33,703 bases of DNA from Chara braunii (GCA_003427395.1 BFEA01000055.1:839588-873290), one strand, 5' to 3'. Counted from the stretch's first letter, positions 20,753-31,783 are shown. Made by a program: numbers and translations. Notes: generated by a model from the sequence alone, not told the origin.

Positions 20753-21027
20753 CAAGGTTGCCGGCGTTCGGGATGGGCCGAACGCCCGAACGTTCGGCAC
20801 CCTCTCTCAACGCGTTCGATCGTTCGGCTGAACGCGGACCCAAAAAAAAAGAAAAAAAAAGAAAACAAAATTCCAAAAAATCTGAAAAACATATATATTA
20901 TGCAGAAGAATAAACTAAATAACATTTGCCTCAACATTACATCCAAATTCGTTACCAAATTTGAAATAAAAATCAAATACTGAAAATAAATAATAATAAT
21001 GAATATTAAAAAAAATAAAACGAGAAC
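20753..21027 (-). mobile_element. hAT-like MITE copy 4, first part (split by insertion)
   Basis: Read on the minus strand, this is the last third of the MITE family. It contains gttctcgttttatt at its inner end, aatttggtaacgaatttgg, cagattttttgga, the CGTTCGG-rich end and a terminus at 20753 (CAAGGTTGCCGGCG on the plus strand, one base from CAGGGTTGCC). It stops at the T27 tract at 21028, and the missing remainder lies at 32053-32493. Confidence 0.85.
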
Positions 21028-21054
21028 TTTTTTTTTTTTTTTTTTTTTTTTTTT
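21028..21054 (-). other. LINE 3' A-tail (T27 on plus strand)
   Basis: A 27-base T run abuts the interrupted MITE on the left and the LINE 3' UTR on the right. Read on the minus strand it is the A-tail that marks the 3' end of a LINE. Confidence 0.88.
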
Positions 21055-21060
21055 GAAACA

Positions 21061-21113
21061 CCCCTACCAGTGTTAGTGGTGCTGATAAGAGCAGACACCA
21101 CTAGCACCTGGGG
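21061..21113 (-). promoter_or_regulatory. Stem-loop close to the LINE A-tail
   Basis: On the plus strand GTGTTAGTGGTG (21070-21081) pairs with CACCACTAGCAC (21096-21107), 11 of 12 positions, around a 14-nt loop. An outer CCCC...GGGG pair and tacca/ctgg sequence can extend the stem. In element orientation it ends about 7 nt before the A-tail. In some LINE families the RT recognises a 3' stem-loop in its own RNA; that role here is inferred from position and structure only. Confidence 0.6.
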
Positions 21114-21128
21114 AGAGGCGCCATCTAT

Positions 21129-21403
21129 TGGTGAGGAGCTTCACCTGCTGGAAAACGGGTCCAGCGTCCCATATACAGACTGAAATTTAGAGTACATCAG
21201 AATACAACTGTGAGATGTTCCTGCCAACATTGATTACCCTGGGATCCAGAGAATTGACTGAGCAGGATTTTGGGAGGAAGGGGGAACCTCTTCACCCTAC
21301 TCTGGTGCCAGATACATCACTACCCAATAGTTCCTCCCTTCTCCTAAGCCATATTGAGTCATACTGCTAGCTGAAGACAGGCTGAAAACTAGGTCCAGCG
21401 TCC
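21129..21403 (-). repeat. LINE 3' UTR with repeated segment
   Basis: A word like gctg-aaaac-ggtccagcgtcc occurs at 21147-21170 and 21381-21403 (period about 234 bp). A related form occurs at 31796-31820 near the opposite end of the LINE. The block 21129-21334 as a whole resembles 31784-32051 in the same orientation. The 3' UTR runs from the ORF2 stop near 21594 to the tail at 21054. Confidence 0.6.
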
Positions 21404-21593
21404 GTCTGAGAATGTTTGGGAAAGTCTGAAAAACCTGTTGTTGCTAATCCTATTCCCCCATGTACCAGCGAGTACTGCAGGTACTGGGGGACCAATCCTC
21501 CCATCCATATCTTAGATGGACCGGCCAGGTATGAGGAGGGATGGGGAGGCAGGTTCTGTGCCCGGGGGGCGACCGAGCAGAGACCTAATCCTC

Positions 21594-24500
21594 CTATTCC
21601 CTGTCTCCCTCCTGGCCGGTCCTATCGGGATTGTGATGGGCAGGCACCACCCTCTCTCGGCCGTACCAACTTAGCTCAACTAAGGTGTTATATGATAGGG
21701 GGAAGGGGTCCGGGAATTCAGAGGCCGGGGGTAGTGGGATGTCACTGGGGATCTCAGTCCATTTATGGAAGAGCAGTCGATATTCCTTCTGAGTTTTCTC
21801 CAAGCGATCATTGCCATCCAAAAGCCAGCCATCCCATTGTATCCATGCAATCCGTCCCCCCTGTTCCCCCCCTAACCAGTCCATGCAGAATTCGTTTAAT
21901 TTTTGAGTAATGTCGGATCTTTTTGTGAGAGCTCTCATCCCGTGAACTGTCTTTTTCCACCGAGCTCTAATTGCTGTTTCAATCACGTCTTTGATCATTT
22001 CAGTTGTTTCACCGCTGCCAACGTGGGCATTTTCAAGTGCTAAGATACATCTGCGATGCCATATAGCCCATAGCACAGCTTCCCTCCCAAGCCTGAATAG
22101 GTTGGTTGTGAAGGTCGAAGTTTGAGCGGTCCAATGCCCGGTTAGCAAAGCCCTCCATTCCCATGGCCAGCTTCTATCAGTGCCCGGTTGGTTCGAGACC
22201 CAGACCTATCCTCGCCATGTTAGAATAGAGGCAGGGCACTGCAGGAAGAGGTGTTCTATTGTCTCATTAATTTTTCGAGAGGGGAAGCCTTCTTCGCATG
22301 CATGGCACCAGGGGAGAGCGATCCCTTTCTGTTCCAGATGGGTGTGATCGATAAGCCATGCATTCGTCGGGAGGCAGCGATGGTTGATCTGCCATTGAAG
22401 CGAAGCGAACTTGACTGGTTTACTATTCACCTCTTTGAACCATTTTATAGGTCTTAGTGATTCCAATGGTAAATTGAGGTGTCGTGCCCAGCGGTCTACG
22501 ATGCGATCCCTTAATTTTATTCTAGTCCTGAGCATTTGATAGGTCATTTTTACATCTAGTGTATGGAGGTACCGGTGTCTGGGTGTTCCATTGCTTGTTG
22601 AAATCTTCCATCTCCACTTTGCCACATCAATGGGAAGATCATGGATTAGCACTTCGGGCCAGAAAACCACCCAGGAGTCGTTTGCACTCAGGACTCTTAC
22701 CCTGTGGAGTATCTTGGCATCTATCCAGAAGGCTTCATCAGGCTCACCCTTGATCAACTGATTTTGCTGAGTACGATAGAACAGGTTTACCAACACTTCT
22801 CTTGGTCTAGCAGATATTACTTGCCCCACCCGGGATGCGTCCCCCTTTAGCACAACCCAATCGCCTTCCTCTACGGTTGGTCCTCGCCGAAGGGTCTGCA
22901 CCCATGCGAGTGGGAGAGCAAAGAGAATCTGATCCAACCTTTCCCCTATTTTGTGGCAATGGGGGAACTTCTCTCTTAGCTGCGCCTCTGAGAGCCAATC
23001 AGCTTTGGATTGGTCCCATAGATGTCTGATTCGCGTGACCCCGTTTTTAACCCATCCATCACACGGGCGATATGAGTTGGGGAACACCCGCCCGTGCAGG
23101 TCCGTTATCCAGTGATTCCCGAACAGTGGTTGAGGAGCCACTTCTTCCCACCGTTCCGGAAATGGTCTATCTGGGAGCGGGAGCCTCCTCCAGTCTTTGA
23201 TTAGCTTGGCCCAAAAGTTGTCCTTCCGCAGGTCTATGCGAGCCGCTGCTCGATCTGAATGTGGTCGCGGTCTGGATGGGGGCCTGGGGATTGTCCAGAA
23301 GACGTCGTCTAGCCAGCCCATGGGATGTACTCAAGGTGCGGCCGCTGGGGCCAGCCTCGACAGTTGTTCCCAAGCGAGAGGTTCCCAAGTGAGGCCGGGG
23401 GTGCAAATAAGTCTTTTCAACCATTGGAGAGAGAGGGCAGCCGTTTGGGTGGCAGGGTCGAGAATACCTAGGCCTCCTTGTGTCTTTGGTTGCACCACCG
23501 CATCCCAGGCCACACAACTGATGGCGTGTTGGGCTACATGGTTGCGTCTCCACAGAAAGGCTGCCACTTGTTGCTTTAGGGATTTTGACGCTGTCACCGA
23601 GAGGGGCTAGATTGCTGACTTATACCAGATTGATGCCAGCACTACATTGTTTATAACTAGGGCCCTGCCCATAAGTGATGTGTGTTTATCTTTCCAGGTA
23701 CCCAACTTTTGCAAGACCGGGTGCATTATCCAATTATCATTGCTAGGTGGTTTACCTTCGGCCGAAAGCGGGATACCTAGGACCCTAATGGGGGTTTGTA
23801 AAGGGAGCCATGTCACCTTGGGTTGTTCCGGCGGCCTTCCACCGTCATGATGCATCCACCATCCCAGTGTCTTGTTGCCCCAATTGATTGCCATATCCGA
23901 TAGGGCGTAGAAGCGGGCAATTAGCCTTTCAATTTCTCCCATGTTTCGTGTTGAGGCTTCTATCATCAGTGTGAGGTCATTTGCAAATAAAGAACATATT
24001 TGTATTGCCTCCTCTGGGATGGAGGAAGTCTGAATCTTGCGAATGTTCTGATTGGCCCTAAGATTGGCCGCCAGAGCCTCCATCACTACCACAAAAAGGT
24101 ATGGTGTTATCGGGTCTCCTTGGCGAACCGAGCGCTGCAGTGGAAAATCTGGAGCTAAGTTTCCATTAATCTGCACCCGAGTGGTAGCGTTGTGATGCAG
24201 AATGCTCACCCACCTTCGGAAGTCCCCCCCGAAATTCATTTTTTCCAAACACTTATCCAAAAAGTGTCAGTCCACGTGGTCGTATGCCTTCTCAAAATCA
24301 ATGAAGAGGAAGGCTACGTTACACTTGGACTGTCGGGATAGCCTCAATAGCTCATTAACCAGGAGGATGTTATTGTGTATTCGTCTCCCCTGCAGGAAGC
24401 CTGTTTGTGAGGGGTGGATAAGTTGTTGTAATGCCGGCGCCATACGGTTTGCTAAAGCTTTAGATAACATTTTGTAGACCACGGCTAACAGTGTAATGGG

Positions 24501-26198
24501 TCGGTAATTACGAATATTCATTTTGTCACCTTTTTTGTATAGTAATGTGAGGACCCCTTGACCCACCGCTTCCCCCATCACGCCTTTATTCCAAACACTA
24601 TAGTAAAAAACCATTAGATCCTCCGCCATCAAGGTCCAGAAAGCCTCCCAGAACTCCTTGGGGAAACCATATACTCCCGGGGTTTTCTTTTTCTCCATTT
24701 GCATAAGAGCCGTCCATATCTCCTCCTTGGTGATCGGGCGGTCCAGAGTCTCTTGCATTTGCTGGGGGAGTGATTTGGTAAGCGGGGTGAGGAAGTCCTC
24801 TATTTCTTGATCCCTTGCGTGAGTGTTGGGGTCTGGGGTGCGAGACGTAAATAGGTCCTTATAAAAGTCCCTGGCCACCTTCATGCACTGTGGCGTGGAG
24901 GTGGCTAGCGGCCTTTCTGATGCAACAGGGTCCAAGAAGGCCTCGATGGTCTGCCTCTTTGCTCTAGCTTTCGCTAGGCCGAAGAACTCTGACTCCATGG
25001 ACCCTTATGTGCAGTGTCTGGAGATTTTACCTCTGATTCTTATGCCATGCCATCTGTAAGTTGCAAAGTCAAGCAGCTGGTTTTGGAGTGTCTGGAGGTG
25101 AGGGGTCGGGTCTTGTTGTTGCAGGTTTGGAATCTGATATTGAATGTCCATCTCTTCTTGATGACGCTTAGCTGTCAAATCTTTGGAAAATTCTTTGCAT
25201 TGACCCAGAAAAAATAGCCCATTGTTGAACCAAGTAACATCGGAATCAAAATGTTGTTTTTGTTGATGCCAGTCGGCCCATACGTTTTGGACTAGATGTG
25301 AGAAATCTTGTTTATGAAGGAGAGATGTCTTGAGTTTGAAGAATCCCGGACCAAAATCCGATCGTTGGCGGAAAGTAAGGGTAACCCCACACAATGCGTG
25401 GTCTAGTCCCGTCAAGGGGCTACGTGGGAGTATGTACGCAAACTGCATCGCTCCTGCCAGGTCCTCCGACATGAGGATCAGGTCAATTCTGGATCTGGAG
25501 CAGGTTTCAGCCCCTGTTGTTCGGAAACAGGAGTATTTTCGTTCCGCAGGAAAGACCCTTCTAAAGGAATCAAATAAGCGTAGGGTGGAGTTCAGTTCCT
25601 CGATGATTCTTTCGTCAGTTTCTATGTATGGAGGGCAGGGGGTGGGGATTTTCCACCTATCCAGCCTCCGGTCCGGGTCAGCGTTAAAATCGCCTGCCAT
25701 AATTACCGGTACACCAGCGGGGATCTGCTGACGCAGGGTGTCGAAGAATTAACGTATGTCTCTTTCCACATTTGGGGCATATACGCAAATAATGCAGATG
25801 AGTTCAAGTTCAAGCATCGCAAGAATCGAGACCCATCTTCCCCCCTCCTGATCTACCACCCAGTGAACCGATGTTGCCCTTGAGGAGGGCGGTATCCATA
25901 TGGCCACACCTGCACTGCCAGGTCTCGGTGCGTGAGCTTTAAAGGCCTGGTGTGGCCATACCATATGGTGTGCCCTGTGGTGGTCCGGAGTGTCCTCTAG
26001 GTGGGTCTCCTGTATGCATAAGATATCTGGCCACTCTTTGCCCTGAACCCCTTTGACTAGTTCCCATATTGCTTGTCTTTTATCTGGCGTGGCCGTTGCC
26101 AGGCCATTTACATTAAGCGTCTGAAGGTCCAGGTCAGCCGCACGTAGGCCCTTACTCCATGACGGGTCCTTCCCATAGAGTAATCGTGTTGGGTCCAT
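21594..26198 (-). pseudogene. LINE ORF2: AP endonuclease, RT and zf-RVT, six internal stops
   Basis: One frame runs 1534 codons from ATG at 26198. The endonuclease shows LNVNGL (N31), CIQETH (E64), GDFN (170-172), SRIDLI and LDHALC, the catalytic set for nicking target DNA. The RT shows NYRPITLL, QTGFLQGRRIHNN, FIDFEKAYD (Asp 634), RQGDPITPYLF and FANDL. The last should be FADD, and codon 23979-23981 (residue 740) now encodes Asn. PG.YG also replaces the usual PG.DG. A zf-RVT motif follows (CHAC...HLFLQC, residues 1298-1321), then a C-terminal region with VLWAIWHRR. Stops lie at 25749-25751 (TAA), 25005-25007 (TAA), 24267-24269 (TGA, at a normally conserved Trp), 23607-23609 (TAG), 23331-23333 (TGA) and 22206-22208 (TAG). 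I found no frameshift. ORF1 ends 41 bp upstream. Confidence 0.9.
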
Positions 26199-26239
26199 CT
26201 CGAGAGCCTATTTCTCCCCTAACACCCCACTGTCTCCCT

Positions 26240-27939
26240 CTACAAATGCTGCCAAGGTATGGCGTCCAATTCTGTCGTGGAGGCGAGTAACGAGCTCTTC
26301 AGGATCCTGCATAGACAAGCTAGGACTTCTTCTTCATTCCATAGATTGTTAGATTTTACTTTCATCCCTTGTAGGTCCAGCAAGGCTGTGTGTGAAAACC
26401 ATTTAAGGCCGTCTTCTTTTGCCATTCGAATCACCACCTCCCATTGTGCCAGTTTCGGGAAGGCATGCATGAATGTGCCCTGTGCCCCGGGTATCAAGTG
26501 TTTTTGGATGTGTTGATTAATTTCCCCCCTTAGGAGGCCTTCCCGCTTCGATGGGGGCCCCAGAGTGAGAAGCGGATCAAAGCCAGTCAGGGAGACTTCC
26601 CCATACTTCGCATGTTCGCGAGCCGCAGACAGGCCAAACTCCCATTTTCCTTCTTTCTTTCGCACCGGGAGCATCAAAGAACCATTCAACGCAGGTTGCT
26701 GCAAGTACCGCCCGGATTCCAAGTGTTGTCTGAGTTTGCTGCGTTTGTCCAGCAACACCGGGGTGGGGGGTTCTCCTAGTGTATCATCACACCTTTCGCT
26801 CGTCTCCACCTGTGTGGCACCACCACTACCCTCTGTGGCTACCCCTGCATCTAGGGGGGGGGGGGGTTGATTATCATGCGAAGAGGAGGGTTCCTTGTTT
26901 GGTTGCGGTTCGTGCTGTCGGTTGGGAGGATCAGATTTTGCGGCCTGCATACACACCGTTTTCTTTGCCTGTGACGAGACCCGTTCCCCTGTTCCCACTC
27001 CTGGTGTATACCATCCTACCTGTGTCGGTACAATAACTTCAGCGGCAGGAGGCTGTGTTTTTTCCTCAAAATTCAGGGAGCAGAATCTGCGAGCCACAAT
27101 GCAGTATATACGCTGTAGAATCTCTGGCCATTGACTGCCTTGCGGTGGGCCATATTCTAATGCTGAGCGCAGTGTATCACTTTCTTCGAGCATTGGAACT
27201 AGTTCGAGGAACATAGTGTCCCAGAACTCTATGTCATGCCCAGGGTGACGATCTTGCAGCCTCTGCAGCAGCCAGTCCGCCAAAAATGTCATTTTGGAGT
27301 GCAGGGGGGTTTGTTCTTGTGGGTGCTCTTGGGGCGTGTCAGCATCTGTCATAATGATATCAAGAGGGGGGGGGAACTCCCCTTCAGCCTCTCCCATGGT
27401 GATCTCACTCGTTTGAGCGGTCTCCACCTCCATGGGACATGGCCCAAAGGGATTGTGGAAGGGATCTCTATTCTTCTTCTCGCCTCCTTTCCCTGTTGGA
27501 CATTCAGTTGGTTTTATTAATTTTTCAGAGTCCTCCCCCAACGCATCAGATTTTTGTGGGGGAACATCGTTATTATCATGCTTCTCATCAGGTGTTTCTG
27601 CCATTCCCCCCCCTTGCTGCTGCACGTTAATCTGATTACCATTATCCACCAGTGGCGTTGCAGTCATTTTTTGTTGTTTTGCCTTTTGTAGATTCACCGT
27701 TTTGCTTCGCCATTGTTGCGTTACCACGGGTTTCCCATTTCTGACCGGGGCCGGAGGATCTTTGGATATCCCTGGTCCCGCTTGGATCGCACCAGGGTCC
27801 ATTCCTCCCCACCTTCCATTCTCTCACTGTCATGGTTTGTGGGTGCCATCTTTTCCGGGTGGGAATGTTTTTTTGACTCCTTTAATTTCGTCTCAAGGGT
27901 TTTGGGCGGGGCCCAAGAGTCAGGGGGGCGTGTGTCCAT
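26240..27939 (-). pseudogene. LINE ORF1, long C-terminal part, one frameshift
   Basis: A segment from ATG 27939 (MDTRPPDSWAPP, then GGEEWTLVRSKRDQGYPK) is in the same frame as the N-terminal part. The remaining coding continues in another frame from about 27800 to the stop at 26240, so a single-base indel near 27760-27800 is likely. The 520-codon frame is Gln/Pro/Thr-rich at first. It then has two more ordered regions, around ILQRIYCIVARRFCSLNFEEKT and from GEVSLTGFDPLLTLGPPSK to the end (with LIPGAQGTFMHAFPKLAQW). I do not recognise these regions. The whole ORF1 would be about 1100 codons, roughly twice the usual plant LINE ORF1. A separate middle ORF is an alternative. Confidence 0.65.
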
Positions 27940-28011
27940 TCTGGGTTCACACTATTTCTCCCACACCCATCCTTTCGCTCTCCCCTCCCTGTCCGCTTCC
28001 TCTAGATAGGC

Positions 28012-29541
28012 CTACCTTTCATATCCCGGATCAACGGGGTGCCAACGTGCAGCATTGAAAGGGTCTCGCTGTAGTCGGCCAGTTGCTTTTGCTGACCTGT
28101 GCGTGTGTGATGGGCATGATTCTTCTGTACACAGATGGCCGTAGGCTTTGCATTTAAAGCACCACGGCCTCAGTTTATGTGCAGTGTGGATCCTGTATTC
28201 TTTATCATTTATCCTGAATAGGATCACATCATCCATAGAGAAGGGGAGGGACTCTGGGACATCCAATGCCAACATAAGATAGTCATCTCGTTGCGCGACA
28301 AAGGGGGGCAGAGGATCAATAACGTCAATAATCTTGTATTTCTGAGCCAATTCTTGCAAAAAACTAGCCTGGATTTCGACTGGAATGTGACGGAACTCAA
28401 CCCAAAAATAGTCTGACATCATTCTCTGTCGGTGTTCCTCCGGGCCAGGTTTCTTGGGAGGGGACCAGGGGTAGATTCTTACCTCTGATCGTTCACATCG
28501 CAGGCTTCTCCATCCATCAATCGTCTGTTTGTCCTGTTCGTACATGGCCAAAACTGTGAAGGTGGTGGGTGAGAGGGGGTGAATCAGGAACGAATCTTTG
28601 GCAGCCTGCGCGTCCCGTTTCAGGACTTCCAATCGATGCCTGATCCATTTCACTTTGTCATTTGTGGATTTATATGCCGAGTCATCATAAAAAACCCAGG
28701 TATTCGCACGTCTCCGATATACATTTTCCCTGATTCCCAATCCTTCTTTCGGATAAGTCCTTATCATTGTTTTCTTTCCACTTTGGTCAACCACCACAGG
28801 TTCCGGTGCGTAGAGAAGTTTGGAGAGAAAGAAGGCTCTGGCCGACGATACATTATCCAGGGGGATGTGCTGTGTCTGTGTCGGGTCCCCCGAGGTCCTT
28901 GTTCCTGTGTGAATGGCTAATGATTTCCCTTGAAAAGGTCATTTGACCTTGTCAACCCACGAACGCTGAGATGCATACCCATTGCAGTGACCTTGTGTTT
29001 GGGCCTGTCCCAACCCACCGACCGGACCGTGGTCCGTACCAGGGGTTGGAACAGTCTGCAGTTTTTCCTTGGTGCCCTCTGCATACGGATGTCCCTCAGT
29101 CACTGTGTTATTCTTGCTTATGCCCTCGAAGAGCTTGGCAGTCCCCTTTCCCCCAGGATCTGTTGGTGGTCCCCCCGGATGTACCGCTGGGGTGGGGGGC
29201 TCAAGGAGCCTGGCTGTCTCCCTCTTCCCGGGATCTGCTGGAGGTCCCCCCGGGTGTACTGCTCCGGGGGTGCCTACTGTACCTGGCAGCATGTACCCTG
29301 GGATGGGGGGCTCCCTTGGGTCTCTCGGGGCAAAATCTTCCAGGCGTTCCTTTCGCTTCCAGGGTGCGAGGTCGTCTCCTATCCTATCCGACTGGGGGGG
29401 GGCACCCGTTGCCTTTTTGGGGGTCCGAGATGATAGGGCTCGGAGATGGGAATTCATGATTTGCCTCATGGCTCCTCTGTAGTAGATCATGGATTCCAAT
29501 CTCCGGCTATTCCTTTTCTTTTTGGGGGTAGATGGCACCAT
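28012..29541 (-). pseudogene. LINE ORF1, N-terminal part: DUF4283-like domain and CCHC knuckle
   Basis: The ATG at 29541 (MVPSTPKKKRNSRR) has purine at -3 and G at +4. The first 200 codons are basic and Pro/Gly-rich, with a repeated VHPGGPP.DPG segment. An in-frame TGA at 28939-28941 interrupts the frame, which then continues without shift. Residues about 295-460 resemble DUF4283 (YPWSPP, FWVEFRHIPVEIQ, VIDPLPPFVAQRDDYLMLAL). They lead into CFKCKAYGHLCTEESC (28161-28114), a C-x2-C-x4-H-x6-C knuckle with two extra residues before the last Cys. ORF1 proteins of plant LINEs bind the element RNA. The frame stops at 28012-28014 (TAG) and again at 27952-27954 (TAG), yet reads on to about 27721. Confidence 0.82.
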
Positions 29542-29545
29542 GCCG

Positions 29546-29571
29546 AAAAAAAAAAAAAAAAAAAAAAAAAA
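29546..29571. repeat. A26 tract just upstream of LINE ORF1
   Basis: On the coding (minus) strand this is T26 ending four bases before the ORF1 ATG. It also separates the ORF1 body from the GC-rich 5' region. It may be a pyrimidine tract in the leader, or a scar from a junction between two retrotransposed pieces. Confidence 0.9.
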
Positions 29572-31783
29572 GGGGAAGAGAGATACTTCCTACGAGCTTG
29601 CTTGATAATACCTGTCACTTTTTATCTCGGAGCTCGATCTAGCCCTTTACGTATTCCCTTTTTGATTTTAGATTGTTTTTAAATTGTCTTTTGGTGAGTT
29701 AAGTGAAAACGACATGATGCCACCTTTCTCCATGTCATCATTGTTGACTCTGCATGGCTGGTTGGGGAGGGGATTAACAGGGAAGACAGGAGTATGATCG
29801 AGGATCGCACACCGATTATCCGCTTTTACCCTGCGCTCTCAGGGGGAGAATAGTACTCTGCCAGGCGCCCCTCCCGGAACAGAGAGTATTCTACCACCCC
29901 TCGCCACATAGACCACTTCCGGGCTGGTGCCGCTGCCACGTTGCACTTTTTGTCCACCCTTCTCCTGCTCCCAGCCCCACTGCCTTACCACCCCTCACCA
30001 CTTCCGGGTTGATACCGCTGCCACGTTTCACTTTCTATCCACCCTTCTCCCGTTCCCATCTGACGGTTCCTCCGTGCAAACTCCTCACTGCCTCAATAAC
30101 CACGTTGCGTCCTCCGTGGAAGCCGCGCCCGACCTGCCTTAATATCCTCCTCAGTAACTCCCCGGCCTTCTCCTCTGCCCACCCTCGTACACCCAGTCGT
30201 GCCTCGTGTACCCGTACCTAGTGCCCCCGCCTCCTAACGAGGTCGTCACCGAGCCAGTACCTGGTTGTCGACCCTGATCATGTCCCTGATGTCCCCCCCG
30301 GCTGATAAGGTCGTCGCAGCAGCATCCCAATGGGACTTACCCCCCTGCCGTCGCCTCGCAGCGCCCACACGCCTCCGTTGAGACCATGTGTCCCACTACC
30401 TGATGAGATCGTGGCTGTGATACAATTGTCCACCTCCTATGAGAGCCCTCGCAACCACCCACACCGAGTGCCCCTGCCTCCTAATGGGGTCGTCACCGAG
30501 CCAGTAGCTGATTGTCGACCCTGCTCCCGATCCTGATGTCCCTCCACCACCTGATGAATTCGTCGCTGTGATACCACTGTCCACCTCCTATGAGAGCCCT
30601 CGCAACCACCCACGACACCAAGCTAGTACCTGATTGTCGACCCTGCTCCCGTTCCTGATGTGGTCGCTGCAGTATCCCAATAGGACTCACCCCCCTCCCG
30701 TCACCTCACAACGCCTAAATGAAATCGTTGTTGTGATACTTGTCCGACGCAGTAGAAACCCATGCCCCGATCCCTTTGCAATGGAAACCCACGTTCCGAT
30801 CCAATCTCAATCTTCATTCAGGCTTCCCTGGAAAGGCCCTCTCCCTACCGAGAGCCCGACCTGGATCCCGATCCCGATCCCAGCAGTACTGCCACACGCT
30901 CGCATGAACGACTTTTGTCTTACTTCCATGGACCCTTGATGGAGAGCCCCCTCCACTCTCCCCCCGTGCCCACAACGTCGTTCCCACGTGTCTCGCTCGC
31001 CTTCCCCCCGCCCCGCCCACCCTCACACTTCAGCGATTTCCCCTTAACCCTCCATCCTCCCACTCCCCCACCACTACATAACCACAACTTAGACGAGCGA
31101 TCCTTCGCTGCCTATGGACATTGATGACATGGACTTCCGTGCAAGAAGCAATCATCATTAATCATTCCCTAAAGTGCTATCTGGCGAGATAGAGAGCATC
31201 TACGCAAGAAGTCCTGGAATGAAACATCGATACGATTTGCCGCCCATACACTTCCTCGGCGCGCTGCATCGCTCAAGGGACGAAGGAGAAGATCTCAATA
31301 CATGCAACACGAGAAGGGAGATAGAGACCCACGAACTCACCCCCCTCCCGTCGCCTCGCAGCGCCCAGATGAAACCGTTGCTGTGATACTCGCAACCACC
31401 GATGGTCCCTCCTTAGTGCCGCCCTGTAGCTCCCAGAGCCTCCTCTTAGTGTCCACGTGTTGTGCACACCGTCGCGCCAGCTACCAGCGCCACCCCTACC
31501 ATTTGCCAGACATGGCACCACCCGCACACGGGCGGGGCAGGGATGATCGCCCTTAGAGCAGCCTTGGTCCACCCACGTGTTGTCTCGTGGCTTCCAAGGT
31601 AGCTCTTCGTCGTTGCGTGCACGGTAGGGCCTGCCTACCGTTCGCCACGTAGCGCTAACGCTCCGCCAATCTCCTTCCAGGTTCAAATCTGACTAGCAGC
31701 GAACCCATGCATGTCCCAGCTCCTATGAGCTAAGTTCTGTATCTGAATTCTACTACAGCTTGATCAGTCCTGCTTATGCAAGG
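29572..31783 (-). repeat. GC-rich tandem-repeat region, probable LINE 5' UTR
   Basis: No coding frame is supported. Unit family A (accacccctc...cttccggg...ccgctgccacgtt) occurs at 29893 and 29987. Family B (cacctcctatgagagccc) occurs at about 30431 and 30582, period 151. A linked word (gtcgtcaccgagccagta) occurs at about 30240 and 30489, and a truncated form follows near 30633. Family C (acccccctcccgtc.cctc) occurs near 30344, 30688 and 31338, usually followed by a cgttg(c/t)tgtgatac word. The block lies upstream of ORF1 within the insert, where some LINEs carry tandem promoter monomers. That function is inferred. Confidence 0.6.

Noticed and set aside
20237-20983. Frames sharing peptides such as RPRNK.KTKSEKRKKTN at 20237-20431 and 32069-32251
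   Set aside because: The shared peptide is a shadow of homologous MITE DNA, not a conserved gene; the frames sit in non-coding AT-rich MITE interior.
21416-21910. Plus-strand open frame of 164 codons, and others at 23197-23610, 27702-28058 and 28930-29482
   Set aside because: They lie opposite the LINE ORFs, whose minus-strand readings contain unmistakable endonuclease, RT and zinc motifs.
21594-26198. Reassigned or read-through stop codons as an explanation for ORF2
   Set aside because: TAA, TAG and TGA all occur internally, the RT active site is also damaged, and one stop replaces a conserved Trp; decay is simpler.
28579-28920. GTG at 28797 as the start of a separate LINE ORF
   Set aside because: The same frame continues upstream through one TGA at 28939-28941 to the ATG at 29541, so it is a continuation of ORF1.
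30330-31686. Pro/Ser/Arg-rich open frames on both strands of the GC-rich block
   Set aside because: They follow tandem repeats, overlap each other on both strands and contain no domain.
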